Shown here in pieces: positions 18,451 to 29,336 of a stretch of 64,000 nucleotides of DNA. This DNA comes from CAWCHZ01 sp963795555 (GTDB lineage Bacteria; Actinomycetota; Thermoleophilia; Solirubrobacterales; Solirubrobacteraceae). Position 1 is the stretch's first letter, and the number at the start of each line of letters is the position of its first letter. The notes under the pieces are model-generated. The model made no database searches and had not been told where the DNA came from. It worked only from the letters and a program-made list of their open reading frames with translations. The DNA lies in the NCBI GenBank assembly GCA_963795555.1, contig CAWCHZ010000002.1, forward strand, positions 682,001 through 746,000, written 5' to 3'. The position numbers were made by a program, and so were the translations under genes.

Positions 18451-20850
18451 ATGGCGAAGAAACGAGTCCATGAGCTGGCGCGCGAGCGCGGCATGTCCTC
18501 CAAGGACATGCTCTCCAAGCTCCAGGCCGCCGGCGTGAACGTCAAGGCGGCCGCCTCCGCGGTCGATGAGGCGACCGCGCTGCGCGCGCTGGACAACGGC
18601 GCCGGCGGCGAGTCGCGCTCGTCAACGGCGGCTGCCGCGGGCGACGAGCGCCCCGCCGGCGTGGCCGTCGTGAGTCGTTCAGGCGGCCCCACAGCCTCCG
18701 CCGCGGCGCGCGACGGTGGCCCCGCCGACGCGCGACCCGTGGCCCTGCCCGCCGACCAGCGGACGAGCGGCGGCGACCTCGAGGCACGGTCGGGCCCGGC
18801 CGGCGCCGAGATCCCGTCGGGCCCGGCCGGCGGCGAGGCCCTCTCGGCCGAGGCTCAATTGGCCGACGCCGATGGGGCGCCCAAGCAGCGCCCGACCCGC
18901 TCCTCGCTGGCGGGCGAGCGCGCGCCCGGCACGGGCGGCGGCCGCCGGCGTGTGGTGATCGACTCGCAGGCATCCCGGCGCACCCCCGGCGGTGCTCCGC
19001 CGAGCCAGCCGCCGCGCCGCCAGCGCCGCGGCCGCCGTCGCCGCGGCGTCTACGAGGAGCCCACGCCGCAGGAGCGCCCGAGCGGCCAGCCGCAGGCGAT
19101 CCGCGTCAACTCCGGCTCGACCGTCAAGGACGTCGCCGAGTACCTCGGCGTGCCGGTCCCGGACATCATCAAGAAGCTGATGCAGCTCGGCGAGATGGCG
19201 ACGCTGACGCAGACGCTCACCGATGACGCGATCCAGATCCTCGCCGAGGAGTTCGGCAAGCCGGTCGAGCTCGTCCACGCCGCCGACGAGGTCGAGGAGG
19301 AGCCCGAGTTCGAGGATGCCGAGGAGGACCTGGTCCTGCGGCCGCCGGTCGTGACGATCATGGGCCACGTCGACCACGGCAAGACCTCGCTGCTCGATGC
19401 GGTCCGCTCGACCGAGGTGGCCGCCGGCGAGGCCGGCGGCATCACGCAGCACATCGGCGCCTACCAGGTGCGCCACGACGGCAAGCTGATCACTTTCCTC
19501 GACACTCCGGGCCACGAGGCGTTCACGGCGATGCGCGCCCGCGGCGCGCGCGTCACCGACATCGCGGTGATCGTGGTCGCCGCGGACGACGGCGCCAAGC
19601 CGCAGACCGACGAGGCGATCGACCACGCCCGCGCCGCCGACGTCCCGATCCTCGTCGCCGTCAACAAGATCGACAAGCCCGATGCCCAGCCCGACCGCGT
19701 CCGCACGGAGATGACCCAGCGCGGGCTGCAGCCCGTCGAGTGGGGCGGTGAGACGGAGTTCGTCGACGTCTCCGCGAAGACCGGCGAGGGGCTCTCCAAC
19801 CTGCTCGAGACGATCCTCGTGATGGCCGAGATCGAGGAGCTCAAGGCCAACCCGGACACCGAGGCCTCCGGCGTGGTGATCGAGTCCAAGCTCGACCCCG
19901 GCCGCGGGCCGGTCGTCACGGTGCTGGTTCAGCGCGGCACGCTGCGCGTCGGCGACGCGCTGGTGGCCGGGGCGCATTGGGGTCGCGTACGGGCGATGAA
20001 CGACTTCCTCGGCGAGCGCGTCAAGGCTGCCGGCCCCGGCGACCCAATCGAGATCCTCGGCTTCGACGGCGTGCCGCAGGCGGGCGAGCTGATCCGCGTG
20101 GTCGAGAACGAGCGGCGCGCGCGCCAGCTCGCCGGCGAGCGCGCGAGCCGGCTGAAGACCGAGGCGCTGGCCCGGCGCTCGGGGGCGCGGGTGTCTCTGG
20201 AGGACGTCTTCTCACTCGCCCGCGAGGGTCGAGTCAAGGACCTCAACCTCGTCGTCAAGGCGGACGTCTCGGGCTCGCTGGAGGCAGTCGAGGATGAGAT
20301 CGCCAAGCTGCCCCAGCAGGAGGTCGCGGTCAACGTCATCCGGCGCGGCGTCGGCGGGATCAACGAGTCCGACGTGATGCTCGCCGCCGCCTCCAACGCG
20401 GTCATCCTCGGCTTCAACGTGCGTCCGGTCGGCGACGCACGCGCCGCGGCCGAGCGCGAGGGCGTGGAGATCCGCACCTACGCGGTGATCTACCGCGCGA
20501 TCGAGGAGCTGCGCGCGGCGATGGAGGGCATGCTCGAGCCCGAGGAGGTCGAGCAGACCGTCGGGCACGCCGAGGTGCGCCAGCTCTTCCGCGCCTCGCG
20601 AGTCGGCACGATCGCCGGCTCCTACGTCACCGAGGGACGCATCACGCGCGGCGTCAAGGTGCGGCTGATCCGCGACGGCACCGTCGTCTACGAGGGCGAG
20701 GTCGGGTCGCTGCGACGCTTCAACGAGGACGTCCGCGAGGTCGCCAGCGGCTTCGAGTGCGGGATCGTGCTGCGCGACTTCGCCGACGTCAAGGAGGGCG
20801 ACGTCGTCGAGGCCTACGAAACGCGCCAGGTCGAGCGCGAGCTGGCCTGA
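18451..20850 (+). CDS. infB: Translation initiation factor IF-2
   Basis: A 799-residue GTPase that places initiator tRNA on the 30S subunit. An N-terminal IF2N domain (RVHELARERGMSSKDMLSKL) is followed by about 130 low-complexity Ala/Gly/Pro/Arg residues, a second IF2N-like segment, the G domain with G1 GHVDHGKT at residues 305-312, DTPGHEAF and NKIDKPDA, and two C-terminal beta-barrel and C1/C2 domains. It is shorter than many high-GC IF-2 proteins because the N-terminal linker is short. Confidence 0.95.
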   Translation: MAKKRVHELARERGMSSKDMLSKLQAAGVNVKAAASAVDEATALRALDNGAGGESRSSTAAAAGDERPAGVAVVSRSGGPTASAAARDGGPADARPVALPADQRTSGGDLEARSGPAGAEIPSGPAGGEALSAEAQLADADGAPKQRPTRSSLAGERAPGTGGGRRRVVIDSQASRRTPGGAPPSQPPRRQRRGRRRRGVYEEPTPQERPSGQPQAIRVNSGSTVKDVAEYLGVPVPDIIKKLMQLGEMATLTQTLTDDAIQILAEEFGKPVELVHAADEVEEEPEFEDAEEDLVLRPPVVTIMGHVDHGKTSLLDAVRSTEVAAGEAGGITQHIGAYQVRHDGKLITFLDTPGHEAFTAMRARGARVTDIAVIVVAADDGAKPQTDEAIDHARAADVPILVAVNKIDKPDAQPDRVRTEMTQRGLQPVEWGGETEFVDVSAKTGEGLSNLLETILVMAEIEELKANPDTEASGVVIESKLDPGRGPVVTVLVQRGTLRVGDALVAGAHWGRVRAMNDFLGERVKAAGPGDPIEILGFDGVPQAGELIRVVENERRARQLAGERASRLKTEALARRSGARVSLEDVFSLAREGRVKDLNLVVKADVSGSLEAVEDEIAKLPQQEVAVNVIRRGVGGINESDVMLAAASNAVILGFNVRPVGDARAAAEREGVEIRTYAVIYRAIEELRAAMEGMLEPEEVEQTVGHAEVRQLFRASRVGTIAGSYVTEGRITRGVKVRLIRDGTVVYEGEVGSLRRFNEDVREVASGFECGIVLRDFADVKEGDVVEAYETRQVERELA

Positions 20851-20878
20851 GAGCGCGCCCTGACCGCTTCACGGCCGC

Positions 20879-21202
20879 GTGCCCGGGTTCGTCGCCGTTC
20901 TCGTCGTCCATCTCCACTTCCCGGCGGCGGGCAGCCTGAAGGGCAAGCGCAAGGAGCTGCAGTCGATCAAGGCCCAGCTGCGCGGGCGGCTGGGCGTCAG
21001 CGTCGCGGAGGTCGACCACCAGGACCTCTGGCAACGCTCGACGCTGCTCGTTGCGGTCGCGGCGGGGTCGGCGACGCGCGCGCAAGAGGCAGCCGACGCC
21101 GTCGAGCGCTGGCTGCACGCGCGGGTGCCCGAGGGCGTGCGCGTGGAGCGCTCGCTGAGCTCCGCAGCCGAGCTCTGCGAGCATGGGGAGGAGCTGGGAT
21201 GA
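20879..21202 (+). CDS. ylxP: YlxP / DUF503 protein
   Basis: A 107-residue ferredoxin-like-fold protein typical of the infB-rbfA gap (VAVLVVHLHFPAAGSLKGKRKEL and the AEVDHQDLWQRSTL segment). Its biochemical role is unknown; genomic position links it to 30S assembly. The start is GTG 20879, 28 nt after infB. It overlaps rbfA by ATGA. Confidence 0.85.
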   Translation: MPGFVAVLVVHLHFPAAGSLKGKRKELQSIKAQLRGRLGVSVAEVDHQDLWQRSTLLVAVAAGSATRAQEAADAVERWLHARVPEGVRVERSLSSAAELCEHGEELG

Positions 21203-21540
21203 GCGGTCGCCTGGAGCGCGTCAACGCCGCGATGCAGGAGGTGCTCGGAGCCGCGATCGCCCACGACCTCAAGGATCCGCGCATCGGCTTTGTGACCGTG
21301 ACCGGCGTGCGCACCAGCGCCGATTTGCGTCAGGCCCGCGTCTTCGTCAGTGTCTTAGGTGACGAGCAGTCGCGCGAGGCGACGCTGGCGGGGCTGCGCT
21401 CCGCGCATGGCCTGCTGCAGCGCCGCCTCGCGAGCGAGCTGCGACTCAAGCACACACCGACGCTCATGTTTGAATACGACCCCTCGATCGACCGGGGATT
21501 CCGGATCTCAGAGCTGCTGCGAGAGCAGACGGACCAATGA
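21199..21540 (+). CDS. rbfA: Ribosome-binding factor A
   Basis: A 113-residue KH-fold protein that assists late 30S and 16S rRNA 5'-end maturation. It shows RVNAAMQEVLGAAIAHDLKDPRIGFVTVTGV and the C-terminal LRLKHTPTLMFEYDPSIDRG. It is coupled to ylxP and to the DHH phosphoesterase by ATGA overlaps. Confidence 0.93.
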   Translation: MSGRLERVNAAMQEVLGAAIAHDLKDPRIGFVTVTGVRTSADLRQARVFVSVLGDEQSREATLAGLRSAHGLLQRRLASELRLKHTPTLMFEYDPSIDRGFRISELLREQTDQ

Positions 21541-22622
21541 CAGAGCGCGCTCACAACAGGCCCGCAGCGGCCGCGCCCGAGGCATTTGCAGCCGAGGGGC
21601 AGGCGACCGCGGGCCTCGGCGATGGCACGACCGAGGCGCTCGAGGCCGTCGTCGACGCGATCCGCGCTGGCGAGCGCTTCGTCCTGGTCGCGCACGAGAA
21701 CGTCGACGGCGACGCGCTGGGCTCGCTGATCGCGATGCAGGCGATTCTCGACGCGCTCGGCAAGGACGCGGTCGTCTTCATGTCGCCCGAGGAGCTGCCG
21801 CTGCCCTACGAGTATCGCTTCCTGGCGCTGACCGGGTTCGTCAGCGCCGCGCCGGCCGACATCGACAGCCGCACGATCATCTTCCTCGACTGCGGCAACA
21901 TCGACCGCAATCCGGCCGAGGCGCTCAAGCGTCCCAGCGCGCAGACGCTGAACATCGACCACCACCACGACAACACGCGCTTCGGGACGATCAACCTCGT
22001 CGTGCCCGCAGCCTCATGCACCGCGGAGATCGTCTGGGACCTGATGGGGCGGCTCGCGGTCGCGCCTTCGCCGCAGATCGCCGCCGCGCTCTACGTCGGC
22101 CTGGTCACCGACACCGGGCGCTTCATGTATGAGAACACCAGCACGCGCGCGCACCTGATGGCGGCTGCGCTGATCGAGGCCGGTGTCGACGTGCGCGAGC
22201 TCTACCGTCGCCTCTACGAGGACGTCCCCTACGGCAAGCTGGCGCTGCTGGCGCGCGGCCTGGCCAACGTCGAGCGCTACGACGCGGGACGTCTGACGAT
22301 CGCTCGGCTCAGTCGCAAGGACTTCGAGGCCGCGGGGGCGGAGGAGAACTACTCCGAGGGCGTCATCGACCATCTGCGGGCGGTCGAGGGAACGATCGTC
22401 GCGGCGCTCGTACGCGACCGCCTCGGCGACGCGCCACCGGGCAGCCAGAAGGTCTCGCTGCGGGCCTGCGACGACCGCGTCGACGTCTCGGCGATAGCGC
22501 GCGCACAGGGTGGCGGCGGCCACCGACCCGCGGCCGGCTTCAGCACGACGCTGCCCTGGGCCGAGCTGACTGACTTCCTGCGCGCCCAGATCGCCGATCA
22601 GCTCCAGCCCGCCGGCCTGTGA
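21537..22622 (+). CDS. nrnA: Bifunctional oligoribonuclease / pAp phosphatase (NrnA)
   Basis: A 361-residue DHH-DHHA1 phosphoesterase that degrades nano-RNA and 3'-phosphoadenosine 5'-phosphate. Motifs in order: HENVDGDALGS (residues about 52-62), DCGNIDR, the DHH motif in NIDHHHDN, VTDTGRF, and the DHHA1 substrate loop GGGGHRPAAGF near the end. About 30 N-terminal residues are not conserved. It completes RNA turnover begun by RNase J, RNase Y and PNPase, which are also in this window. It overlaps truB by GTGA. Confidence 0.9.
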   Translation: MTERAHNRPAAAAPEAFAAEGQATAGLGDGTTEALEAVVDAIRAGERFVLVAHENVDGDALGSLIAMQAILDALGKDAVVFMSPEELPLPYEYRFLALTGFVSAAPADIDSRTIIFLDCGNIDRNPAEALKRPSAQTLNIDHHHDNTRFGTINLVVPAASCTAEIVWDLMGRLAVAPSPQIAAALYVGLVTDTGRFMYENTSTRAHLMAAALIEAGVDVRELYRRLYEDVPYGKLALLARGLANVERYDAGRLTIARLSRKDFEAAGAEENYSEGVIDHLRAVEGTIVAALVRDRLGDAPPGSQKVSLRACDDRVDVSAIARAQGGGGHRPAAGFSTTLPWAELTDFLRAQIADQLQPAGL

Positions 22623-23518
22623 GGGTGCCGGCAGGCGACGCGCCGCGCGCTCCCATCGAGCCGCAGATCGCCGGAGACCTGGCAGGCGATGGCTTGATCC
22701 TCTGCGACAAGCCCGTTGAGGTGAGCTCCCACGACGTCGTCGCCGCGACGCGACGGGCGCTGAGCAGTGCGGGCGCCGGACGTCGGCGCGTCGGGCACGC
22801 CGGGACGCTCGACCCGTTCGCGAGCGGGCTCCTGGTCGTGCTGGTCGGGCGCGCGACGCGCATCCAGCGCTTCGTGATGGCGCTGCCCAAGACCTACGAG
22901 GTCGTCGCGCAGCTCGGCGCGCGCTCGAGCACGGGCGATCCGGAGGGCGAGATCGAGCACACCGGCGCGCTGCCGCCCGATCCACCGCCGCTGCCGTCCG
23001 GGAAGCTGAGCCAGCGGCCGCCGGCCTACTCCGCGATCAAGGTCGGTGGCGAGCGTGCCTACCGCCGTGCCCGCCGCGGCGAGCACGTCGAGCTGCCCGA
23101 GCGCGAGGTCGAGGTCCACGAGTTCCGTCAGCTCTGGCGCCAGGACGACCGCGCCGGCTTTCGCATCGTCTGCTCCGCGGGGACCTACGTGCGCTCGCTG
23201 ATCGCCGACCTGGGTGACGCCTACTGCCTCGAGCTGCGGCGCACGCGCGTGGGACCGTTCGATGTCCGCGACGCGGACGGCCGCACGCTGATCGCGCTCG
23301 AGCAGGCGCTCGACTTCCTGCCCGAGCGCCGGCTGGACGCCGCCCAGGCCGCCCGCGCCGTTCACGGCGCTGCCGTCGAGGACCCGGGCGGAGCGGGGGA
23401 GCTGCCTGTCGGGGCCTTCGCACGCCTGACCGACGAGCGTGGGCTGCTGGCGGTGGCCCAGCTGCGCGCCGGCGGTGAGCTCAAGCCCGTGGTCGGGCTG
23501 CGCGCCTCCGTTCGATAG
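22619..23518 (+). CDS. truB: tRNA pseudouridine-55 synthase
   Basis: A 299-residue TruB making pseudouridine 55 in the tRNA T loop. The catalytic Asp65 is in GHAGTLDPFASGLL, with KTYEV, RPPAYSAIKVGGERAY and VRSLIADLG following. The N-terminal 20 residues are variable. The start GTG 22619 overlaps the nrnA stop. An in-frame TAG at 23516 ends it, which also forms part of the -10 box of ribF. Confidence 0.93.
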   Translation: MRVPAGDAPRAPIEPQIAGDLAGDGLILCDKPVEVSSHDVVAATRRALSSAGAGRRRVGHAGTLDPFASGLLVVLVGRATRIQRFVMALPKTYEVVAQLGARSSTGDPEGEIEHTGALPPDPPPLPSGKLSQRPPAYSAIKVGGERAYRRARRGEHVELPEREVEVHEFRQLWRQDDRAGFRIVCSAGTYVRSLIADLGDAYCLELRRTRVGPFDVRDADGRTLIALEQALDFLPERRLDAAQAARAVHGAAVEDPGGAGELPVGAFARLTDERGLLAVAQLRAGGELKPVVGLRASVR

Positions 23519-23521
23519 CCT
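23516..23521 (+). promoter_or_regulatory. -10 box of ribF (near-leaderless)
   Basis: TAGCCT begins at the truB stop codon and ends 8 nt before the ribF ATG. There is no ribosome binding site. Confidence 0.4.
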
Positions 23522-23529
23522 CGCGCCGC

Positions 23530-24429
23530 ATGAAATCAGCGGGCGCCATGAAGATCACGTCGCTGGACGACGTGGAGCCCCGGCCGCGGCGGGTCGCGGT
23601 CGGCACGTTCGACGGCGTCCACCTCGGCCACCGTGAGGTGATCGCCGGCAGCGACACGGTGCTGACGTTCGAACCCCACCCGGTGTCGGTCCTGCATCCG
23701 GAGGCCGCTCCCAAGCTGCTGACGACGCTGCAGACCAAGGCCGAGCTGATCGCCGGGCTCGGCGTGCGCGAGCTCGTGGTGATCGACTTCACGCACGACT
23801 TCGCGGCGCTGGCGCCGGAGGAGTTCATCGCGCAGGTGCTGATCGGGCGCCTGGGCGCGACGCGCGTGTCGGTTGGCGAGAACTTCCGCTTCGGACACAA
23901 GGCGCGTGGCGATGCGGAGCTGCTGCACGCCTCCGAGGCGTTCGAGACGCGGGTTGCCCCGCTGGTCGAGGTCGAGGGCGAGACGGTCACCTCCAGCCAT
24001 ATCCGCGGGCTTGTGCAGGCCGGCGAGGTCGACGTCGCGCAGCGCTTGCTCGGCGCTCCGTTCGAGCTGCGCGGCGAGGTCGTGGACGGCGATCGTCGCG
24101 GCCGCGAGCTGGGCTTCCCAACCGCCAACATCATTCCCGACGACGCCTACGTGCACCCCGGCAACGGCATCTACGCCTGCCTCGCCGATGACCGGCCGGC
24201 GGCGGTCAACGTCGGCGTGCGCCCGACCTTCCCATCAGGGCGCGGGCTGCTCATCGAGGTGCACCTGATCGACTGGAGCGGTGACCTCTACGGCCAGGAG
24301 CTGCGCGTGCAGTTCCTGCGGCGCCTGCGCGGCGAGCGCGCGTTCCACTCCGTGGCCGCGCTGGTCGAGCAGATGGCGCGCGACGTGCAGGAGGCACGCG
24401 AGGTCTCTGCTACCGTGTCGCGGCCATGA
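23530..24429 (+). CDS. ribF: Riboflavin kinase / FAD synthetase
   Basis: A 299-residue enzyme converting riboflavin to FMN and FAD. The N-terminal adenylyltransferase half has GTFDGVHLGH and VLTFEPHP, and the C-terminal kinase half has LGFPTANI, GIYAC and VNVGVRPTF. The first helix region is odd: only a few residues (REVIAGSD) separate the HLGH motif from VLTFEPHP, where most RibF proteins have about 15-20, so a helix of the nucleotide-binding domain is shortened. The start may be ATG 23530 or ATG 23548. It overlaps rpsO by ATGA. Confidence 0.9.
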   Translation: MKSAGAMKITSLDDVEPRPRRVAVGTFDGVHLGHREVIAGSDTVLTFEPHPVSVLHPEAAPKLLTTLQTKAELIAGLGVRELVVIDFTHDFAALAPEEFIAQVLIGRLGATRVSVGENFRFGHKARGDAELLHASEAFETRVAPLVEVEGETVTSSHIRGLVQAGEVDVAQRLLGAPFELRGEVVDGDRRGRELGFPTANIIPDDAYVHPGNGIYACLADDRPAAVNVGVRPTFPSGRGLLIEVHLIDWSGDLYGQELRVQFLRRLRGERAFHSVAALVEQMARDVQEAREVSATVSRP

Positions 24430-24695
24430 CGCTGACCCAGCAGGACAAGCAGGGGATCATCGAGCGCTTCGGACGCTCCGGCGCCGACACCGGCGCCACC
24501 ACGGTGCAGGTCGCGCTGCTCACCGAGCGGATCAACCAGCTCACCGAGCACCTGCGCACCCACCGCAAGGATCACCACTCGCGCCGCGGGCTGCTGATGC
24601 TGGTCGGCCGCCGGCGGCGACTGCTCAACTACCTGCAGCGCAACGACCTCGAGCGCTACCGCGAGCTGATCCGCGAGCTCGGTCTGCGCCGATGA
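24426..24695 (+). CDS. rpsO: 30S ribosomal protein S15
   Basis: An 89-residue S15 of typical length, with FGRSGADTGATTVQVALLTERI, HRKDHHSRRGLL and RRRRLLNYL. It binds the 16S central domain early in assembly. ATG 24426 overlaps the ribF stop. In most bacteria pnp follows directly; here two redox genes intervene. Confidence 0.96.
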   Translation: MTLTQQDKQGIIERFGRSGADTGATTVQVALLTERINQLTEHLRTHRKDHHSRRGLLMLVGRRRRLLNYLQRNDLERYRELIRELGLRR

Positions 24696-25147
24696 GCGTC
24701 ATCGCCGCGGGCACCCCCGTGCCGGAGTTCACGCTCCGCGACGAGGAGGGCGAGCCGTTCACGCAGGAGGATCTGCGTGGACGCACCACGGTGCTCGTCT
24801 TCTACCCGCATGCCTTCAGCGCGGTCTGCACCGACCAGTTCAACCTCTATCAGGACGTGCTCGACGAGCTCGAGGCGCAGGGCGCCACGCTCTATGGCGT
24901 CTCCTGCGACGACCGCTACTCGCAGAGCGCCTTCCGCAAGCAACTCGGCGTGACGATTCCGCAGCTGTCGGATTTCGAGCCCAAGGGGGAGACCTGCCGC
25001 GCCTTCGGCGTCTATCACCCCGGTGGCTTCGCGCAGCGCGCGCTGGTGATCGTCAACCCCGACCTGGTCGTGCGCTGGAGCTACCAGGCCCCGTCTCCGG
25101 GCGACCTGCCGGGGGCGAACCTGATCTTCGACGGGCTCGCCGCCTGA
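24692..25147 (+). CDS. AhpE/Bcp-type peroxiredoxin
   Basis: A 151-residue thioredoxin-fold peroxidase. The peroxidatic Cys46 is in VFYPHAFSAVCTDQF, close to the AhpE pattern (P-x-A-F-x-x-x-C-T). Cys residues around GVSCDD and GETCRAF could serve as resolving cysteines. It reduces peroxides at the expense of thiols. ATG 24692 overlaps the rpsO stop, so it is translated as part of the ribosomal operon. Confidence 0.88.
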   Translation: MSVIAAGTPVPEFTLRDEEGEPFTQEDLRGRTTVLVFYPHAFSAVCTDQFNLYQDVLDELEAQGATLYGVSCDDRYSQSAFRKQLGVTIPQLSDFEPKGETCRAFGVYHPGGFAQRALVIVNPDLVVRWSYQAPSPGDLPGANLIFDGLAA

Positions 25148-25647
25148 GCGACTTCACCAGCGCGCCACCGCCGCCGCTGGACGACCGAGATCACGTCCGC
25201 GGCCCGGCCGACGGACGCCTGGTCATCATCTACGCCGACTTCGAGTGTCCCTACTGCGCGCAGGCGGCGGCGCGCCTGGCCACGCTGCCGGTGCACGTCG
25301 CCTACCGTCACTTCCCCGTGCGCTCCAAGCACCCGTACGCGTGGGATGCCGCCTGCGCCGCCGAGGCAGCCGACCGCCAGGGTCGCTTCTGGGATATGCA
25401 CGACGCGCTCTACGCCGACCAGGGGCGCCTGGAGATACCCCAGCTGTGGCGCACCGCCGAGCGGCTCGGCCTCGACGTCGAGCGCTTCGAGGTCGATCGC
25501 CGCGCACCCGCGACGAGCGAGCGCGTGCGTGCCGACTTCACCGCGGGCGTGCGTGCCGGGATCGTCCTGACGCCGACGCTCGTGCTCGACGGGACGCTGC
25601 ACCCAGGGGCACCGGACGCGACGTTGCTCGCCCAGCTGGCGGGCTGA
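25144..25647 (+). CDS. DsbA-like thiol oxidoreductase (CPYC)
   Basis: A 167-residue thioredoxin-fold protein if it begins at CTG 25144. The active site CPYC is at residues 35-38 after a LVIIYADFE strand, and the cis-Pro loop LTPT lies near residue 140. A helical insertion (FWDMHDALYADQGRLEI) is typical of the DsbA/FrnE group. There is no signal peptide, so it is probably cytoplasmic. The only ATG/GTG/TTG in frame is GTG 25291, after the active site, so the gene must start earlier; CTG 25144 overlaps the peroxiredoxin stop as CTGA. It could be a reductant partner of the peroxiredoxin. Confidence 0.75.
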   Translation: MSDFTSAPPPPLDDRDHVRGPADGRLVIIYADFECPYCAQAAARLATLPVHVAYRHFPVRSKHPYAWDAACAAEAADRQGRFWDMHDALYADQGRLEIPQLWRTAERLGLDVERFEVDRRAPATSERVRADFTAGVRAGIVLTPTLVLDGTLHPGAPDATLLAQLAG

Positions 25648-25673
25648 AGCGCCGGCGCGCAAAGCGCTCACGC

Positions 25674-25679
25674 TACGAT
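25674..25679 (+). promoter_or_regulatory. -10 box of pnp
   Basis: TACGAT gives a leader of about 65 nt. The leader contains ACTC-CCGAAGC-GAGT, a small hairpin at about 25692-25706, and an AGGAAAGGAA ribosome binding site. pnp leaders are often autoregulated by hairpins cleaved by RNases; no RNase III-type long stem is visible here. Confidence 0.45.
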
Positions 25680-25750
25680 GGTCGCCAACGAACTCCCGAA
25701 GCGAGTAAAGAGCTCGTCCGTCCACCGAGGGACTGACAGGAAAGGAACCT

Positions 25751-28017
<2,267 letters not shown>

Positions 28018-28018
<1 letters not shown>

Positions 28019-28059
28019 TGCACGGTCCGCCCGACCAGCGCGGCGCGGACCGGCGCTAG
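28018..28059 (+). CDS. 13-codon bridging mini-ORF between pnp and the M16 gene
   Basis: GTG 28018 shares its G with the pnp stop (TAGTG), and its own TAG at 28057-28059 shares its G with the GTG of the M16 peptidase (TAGTG again). The peptide would be MHGPPDQRGADRR. An 8-bp sequence CTAGTGCA occurs at both junctions. I infer a termination-reinitiation relay; a meaningful peptide is unlikely. Confidence 0.35.
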
Positions 28060-29336
28060 TGCAGCATCGCCTGACCCAGCTCGACAGCGGCGTGCGGGTC
28101 GTCAGCGAGACGATGCCCGATGTCCGCTCGGTCGCACTCGGCTTCTGGATCGCAACCGGCTCGCGCGCCGAGGACGAGGCCCATGCGGGACTCTCGCACC
28201 TGCTCGAGCACCTGCTGTTCCGCGGCTCGGCGCGCTTCGGCTCGTTGGAGATCGACCAGATCTTCGACGCGATGGGCGCCGAGCTCAACGCGGGCACCGG
28301 CAAGGAAAGCACGTCGGTCTACTCGCGCGTGCTCGATCGCCATCTGCCGCGGGCCTTCGAGGTGATCGACGACATGGTCTGGCGTCCCGCGCTGGACGAG
28401 CTCGACGCCGAGCGCGAGGTCGTGCTCGAGGAGATCGCGATGTATCTCGACGACCCGCAGGATCGTGTCTTCGACGTGCTCGGTGAGGCCGTCTTCGGCG
28501 CGCATCCGCTGGGCCGGGCGATCATCGGGCGCCGGGAGGTGATCGCCGGGACCCCGCGCGCGGAGATCGCGGCGTTCCACGATGCCCATTACGCCCCCGC
28601 CAACGTCGTGATCGCCGCCGCCGGGTCGGTCGACCACGACGAGCTCGTGGCGCTCGCGCAGCGCGAGGCGCCACAGCCGCGGCCGGCGCTCGCGGTGCCC
28701 GAGGACGTGCCCGCGGATCTCGGGCCACGGCTGCGCTTCGAGCGCAAGGACACCGAGCAGTACCACGTCTGCCTGGGCGGCCCGAGCATCGCGCGCGACG
28801 ACGAGCGACGCTTCGCGCTGCGCGTGCTGGACACGATCGTCGGCGGCACGTCGTCCTCGCGGTTGTTCCAGGAGGTGCGCGAGAAGCGCGGCCTGGCCTA
28901 CTCGGTCTACACCTTCAGCTCGCTGTATGCGGGCGTTGGGCAGGTCGGGCTCTACCTCGGCACGCGCGCGGAGAACCTGATGCGTGCCCTGGAGGTCGTC
29001 GCAGCGGAGCTCGAGCGACTGCGCCACGAGCCGCCGGCCGAGGACGAGCTGACGCGCGCCAAGGAGAACGCCAAGGGCCGCCTTGTGCTGTCGTTGGAGT
29101 CCACAACGACGCGCATGAACCGGCTCGGCTCGGCCGTCCTGGCAGGGATGCCGCTGCTGTCGGTCGACGAGATGATCGACCGCATCGACGCCGTCGAGCT
29201 GGAGGACGTCCACCAGCTGGCGCTCGAGCTGCTGGCGCCCGAGCAGCTCAGCGCGGCGGCGATCGGACCCGAGGAGGAGCCCCTGCGGGCGGCGCTCGAG
29301 CGGCTGAGCCCGACCTTGGTGCGGGCGGCGGCGTGA
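28059..29336 (+). CDS. M16 family zinc peptidase
   Basis: A 425-residue insulinase-like metallopeptidase of the short bacterial type (YmxG/PepR family). The inverted zinc motif HLLEH has His47, Glu50 and His51, with the distal Glu in the EREVVLEEIAMYLDDP helix. A second, inactive M16 half follows with the FLGG-like and SSRLFQEVREKRGLAYSVYTF segment. No signal peptide. The pnp-M16-dapB order is conserved in several Gram-positive lineages; a role in peptide turnover is likely. Start GTG 28059. Confidence 0.9.
   Translation: MQHRLTQLDSGVRVVSETMPDVRSVALGFWIATGSRAEDEAHAGLSHLLEHLLFRGSARFGSLEIDQIFDAMGAELNAGTGKESTSVYSRVLDRHLPRAFEVIDDMVWRPALDELDAEREVVLEEIAMYLDDPQDRVFDVLGEAVFGAHPLGRAIIGRREVIAGTPRAEIAAFHDAHYAPANVVIAAAGSVDHDELVALAQREAPQPRPALAVPEDVPADLGPRLRFERKDTEQYHVCLGGPSIARDDERRFALRVLDTIVGGTSSSRLFQEVREKRGLAYSVYTFSSLYAGVGQVGLYLGTRAENLMRALEVVAAELERLRHEPPAEDELTRAKENAKGRLVLSLESTTTRMNRLGSAVLAGMPLLSVDEMIDRIDAVELEDVHQLALELLAPEQLSAAAIGPEEEPLRAALERLSPTLVRAAA

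Noticed and set aside
25291..25647. DsbA-like protein starting at GTG 25291
   Set aside because: It would lack the CPYC active site and the first strand of the thioredoxin fold.
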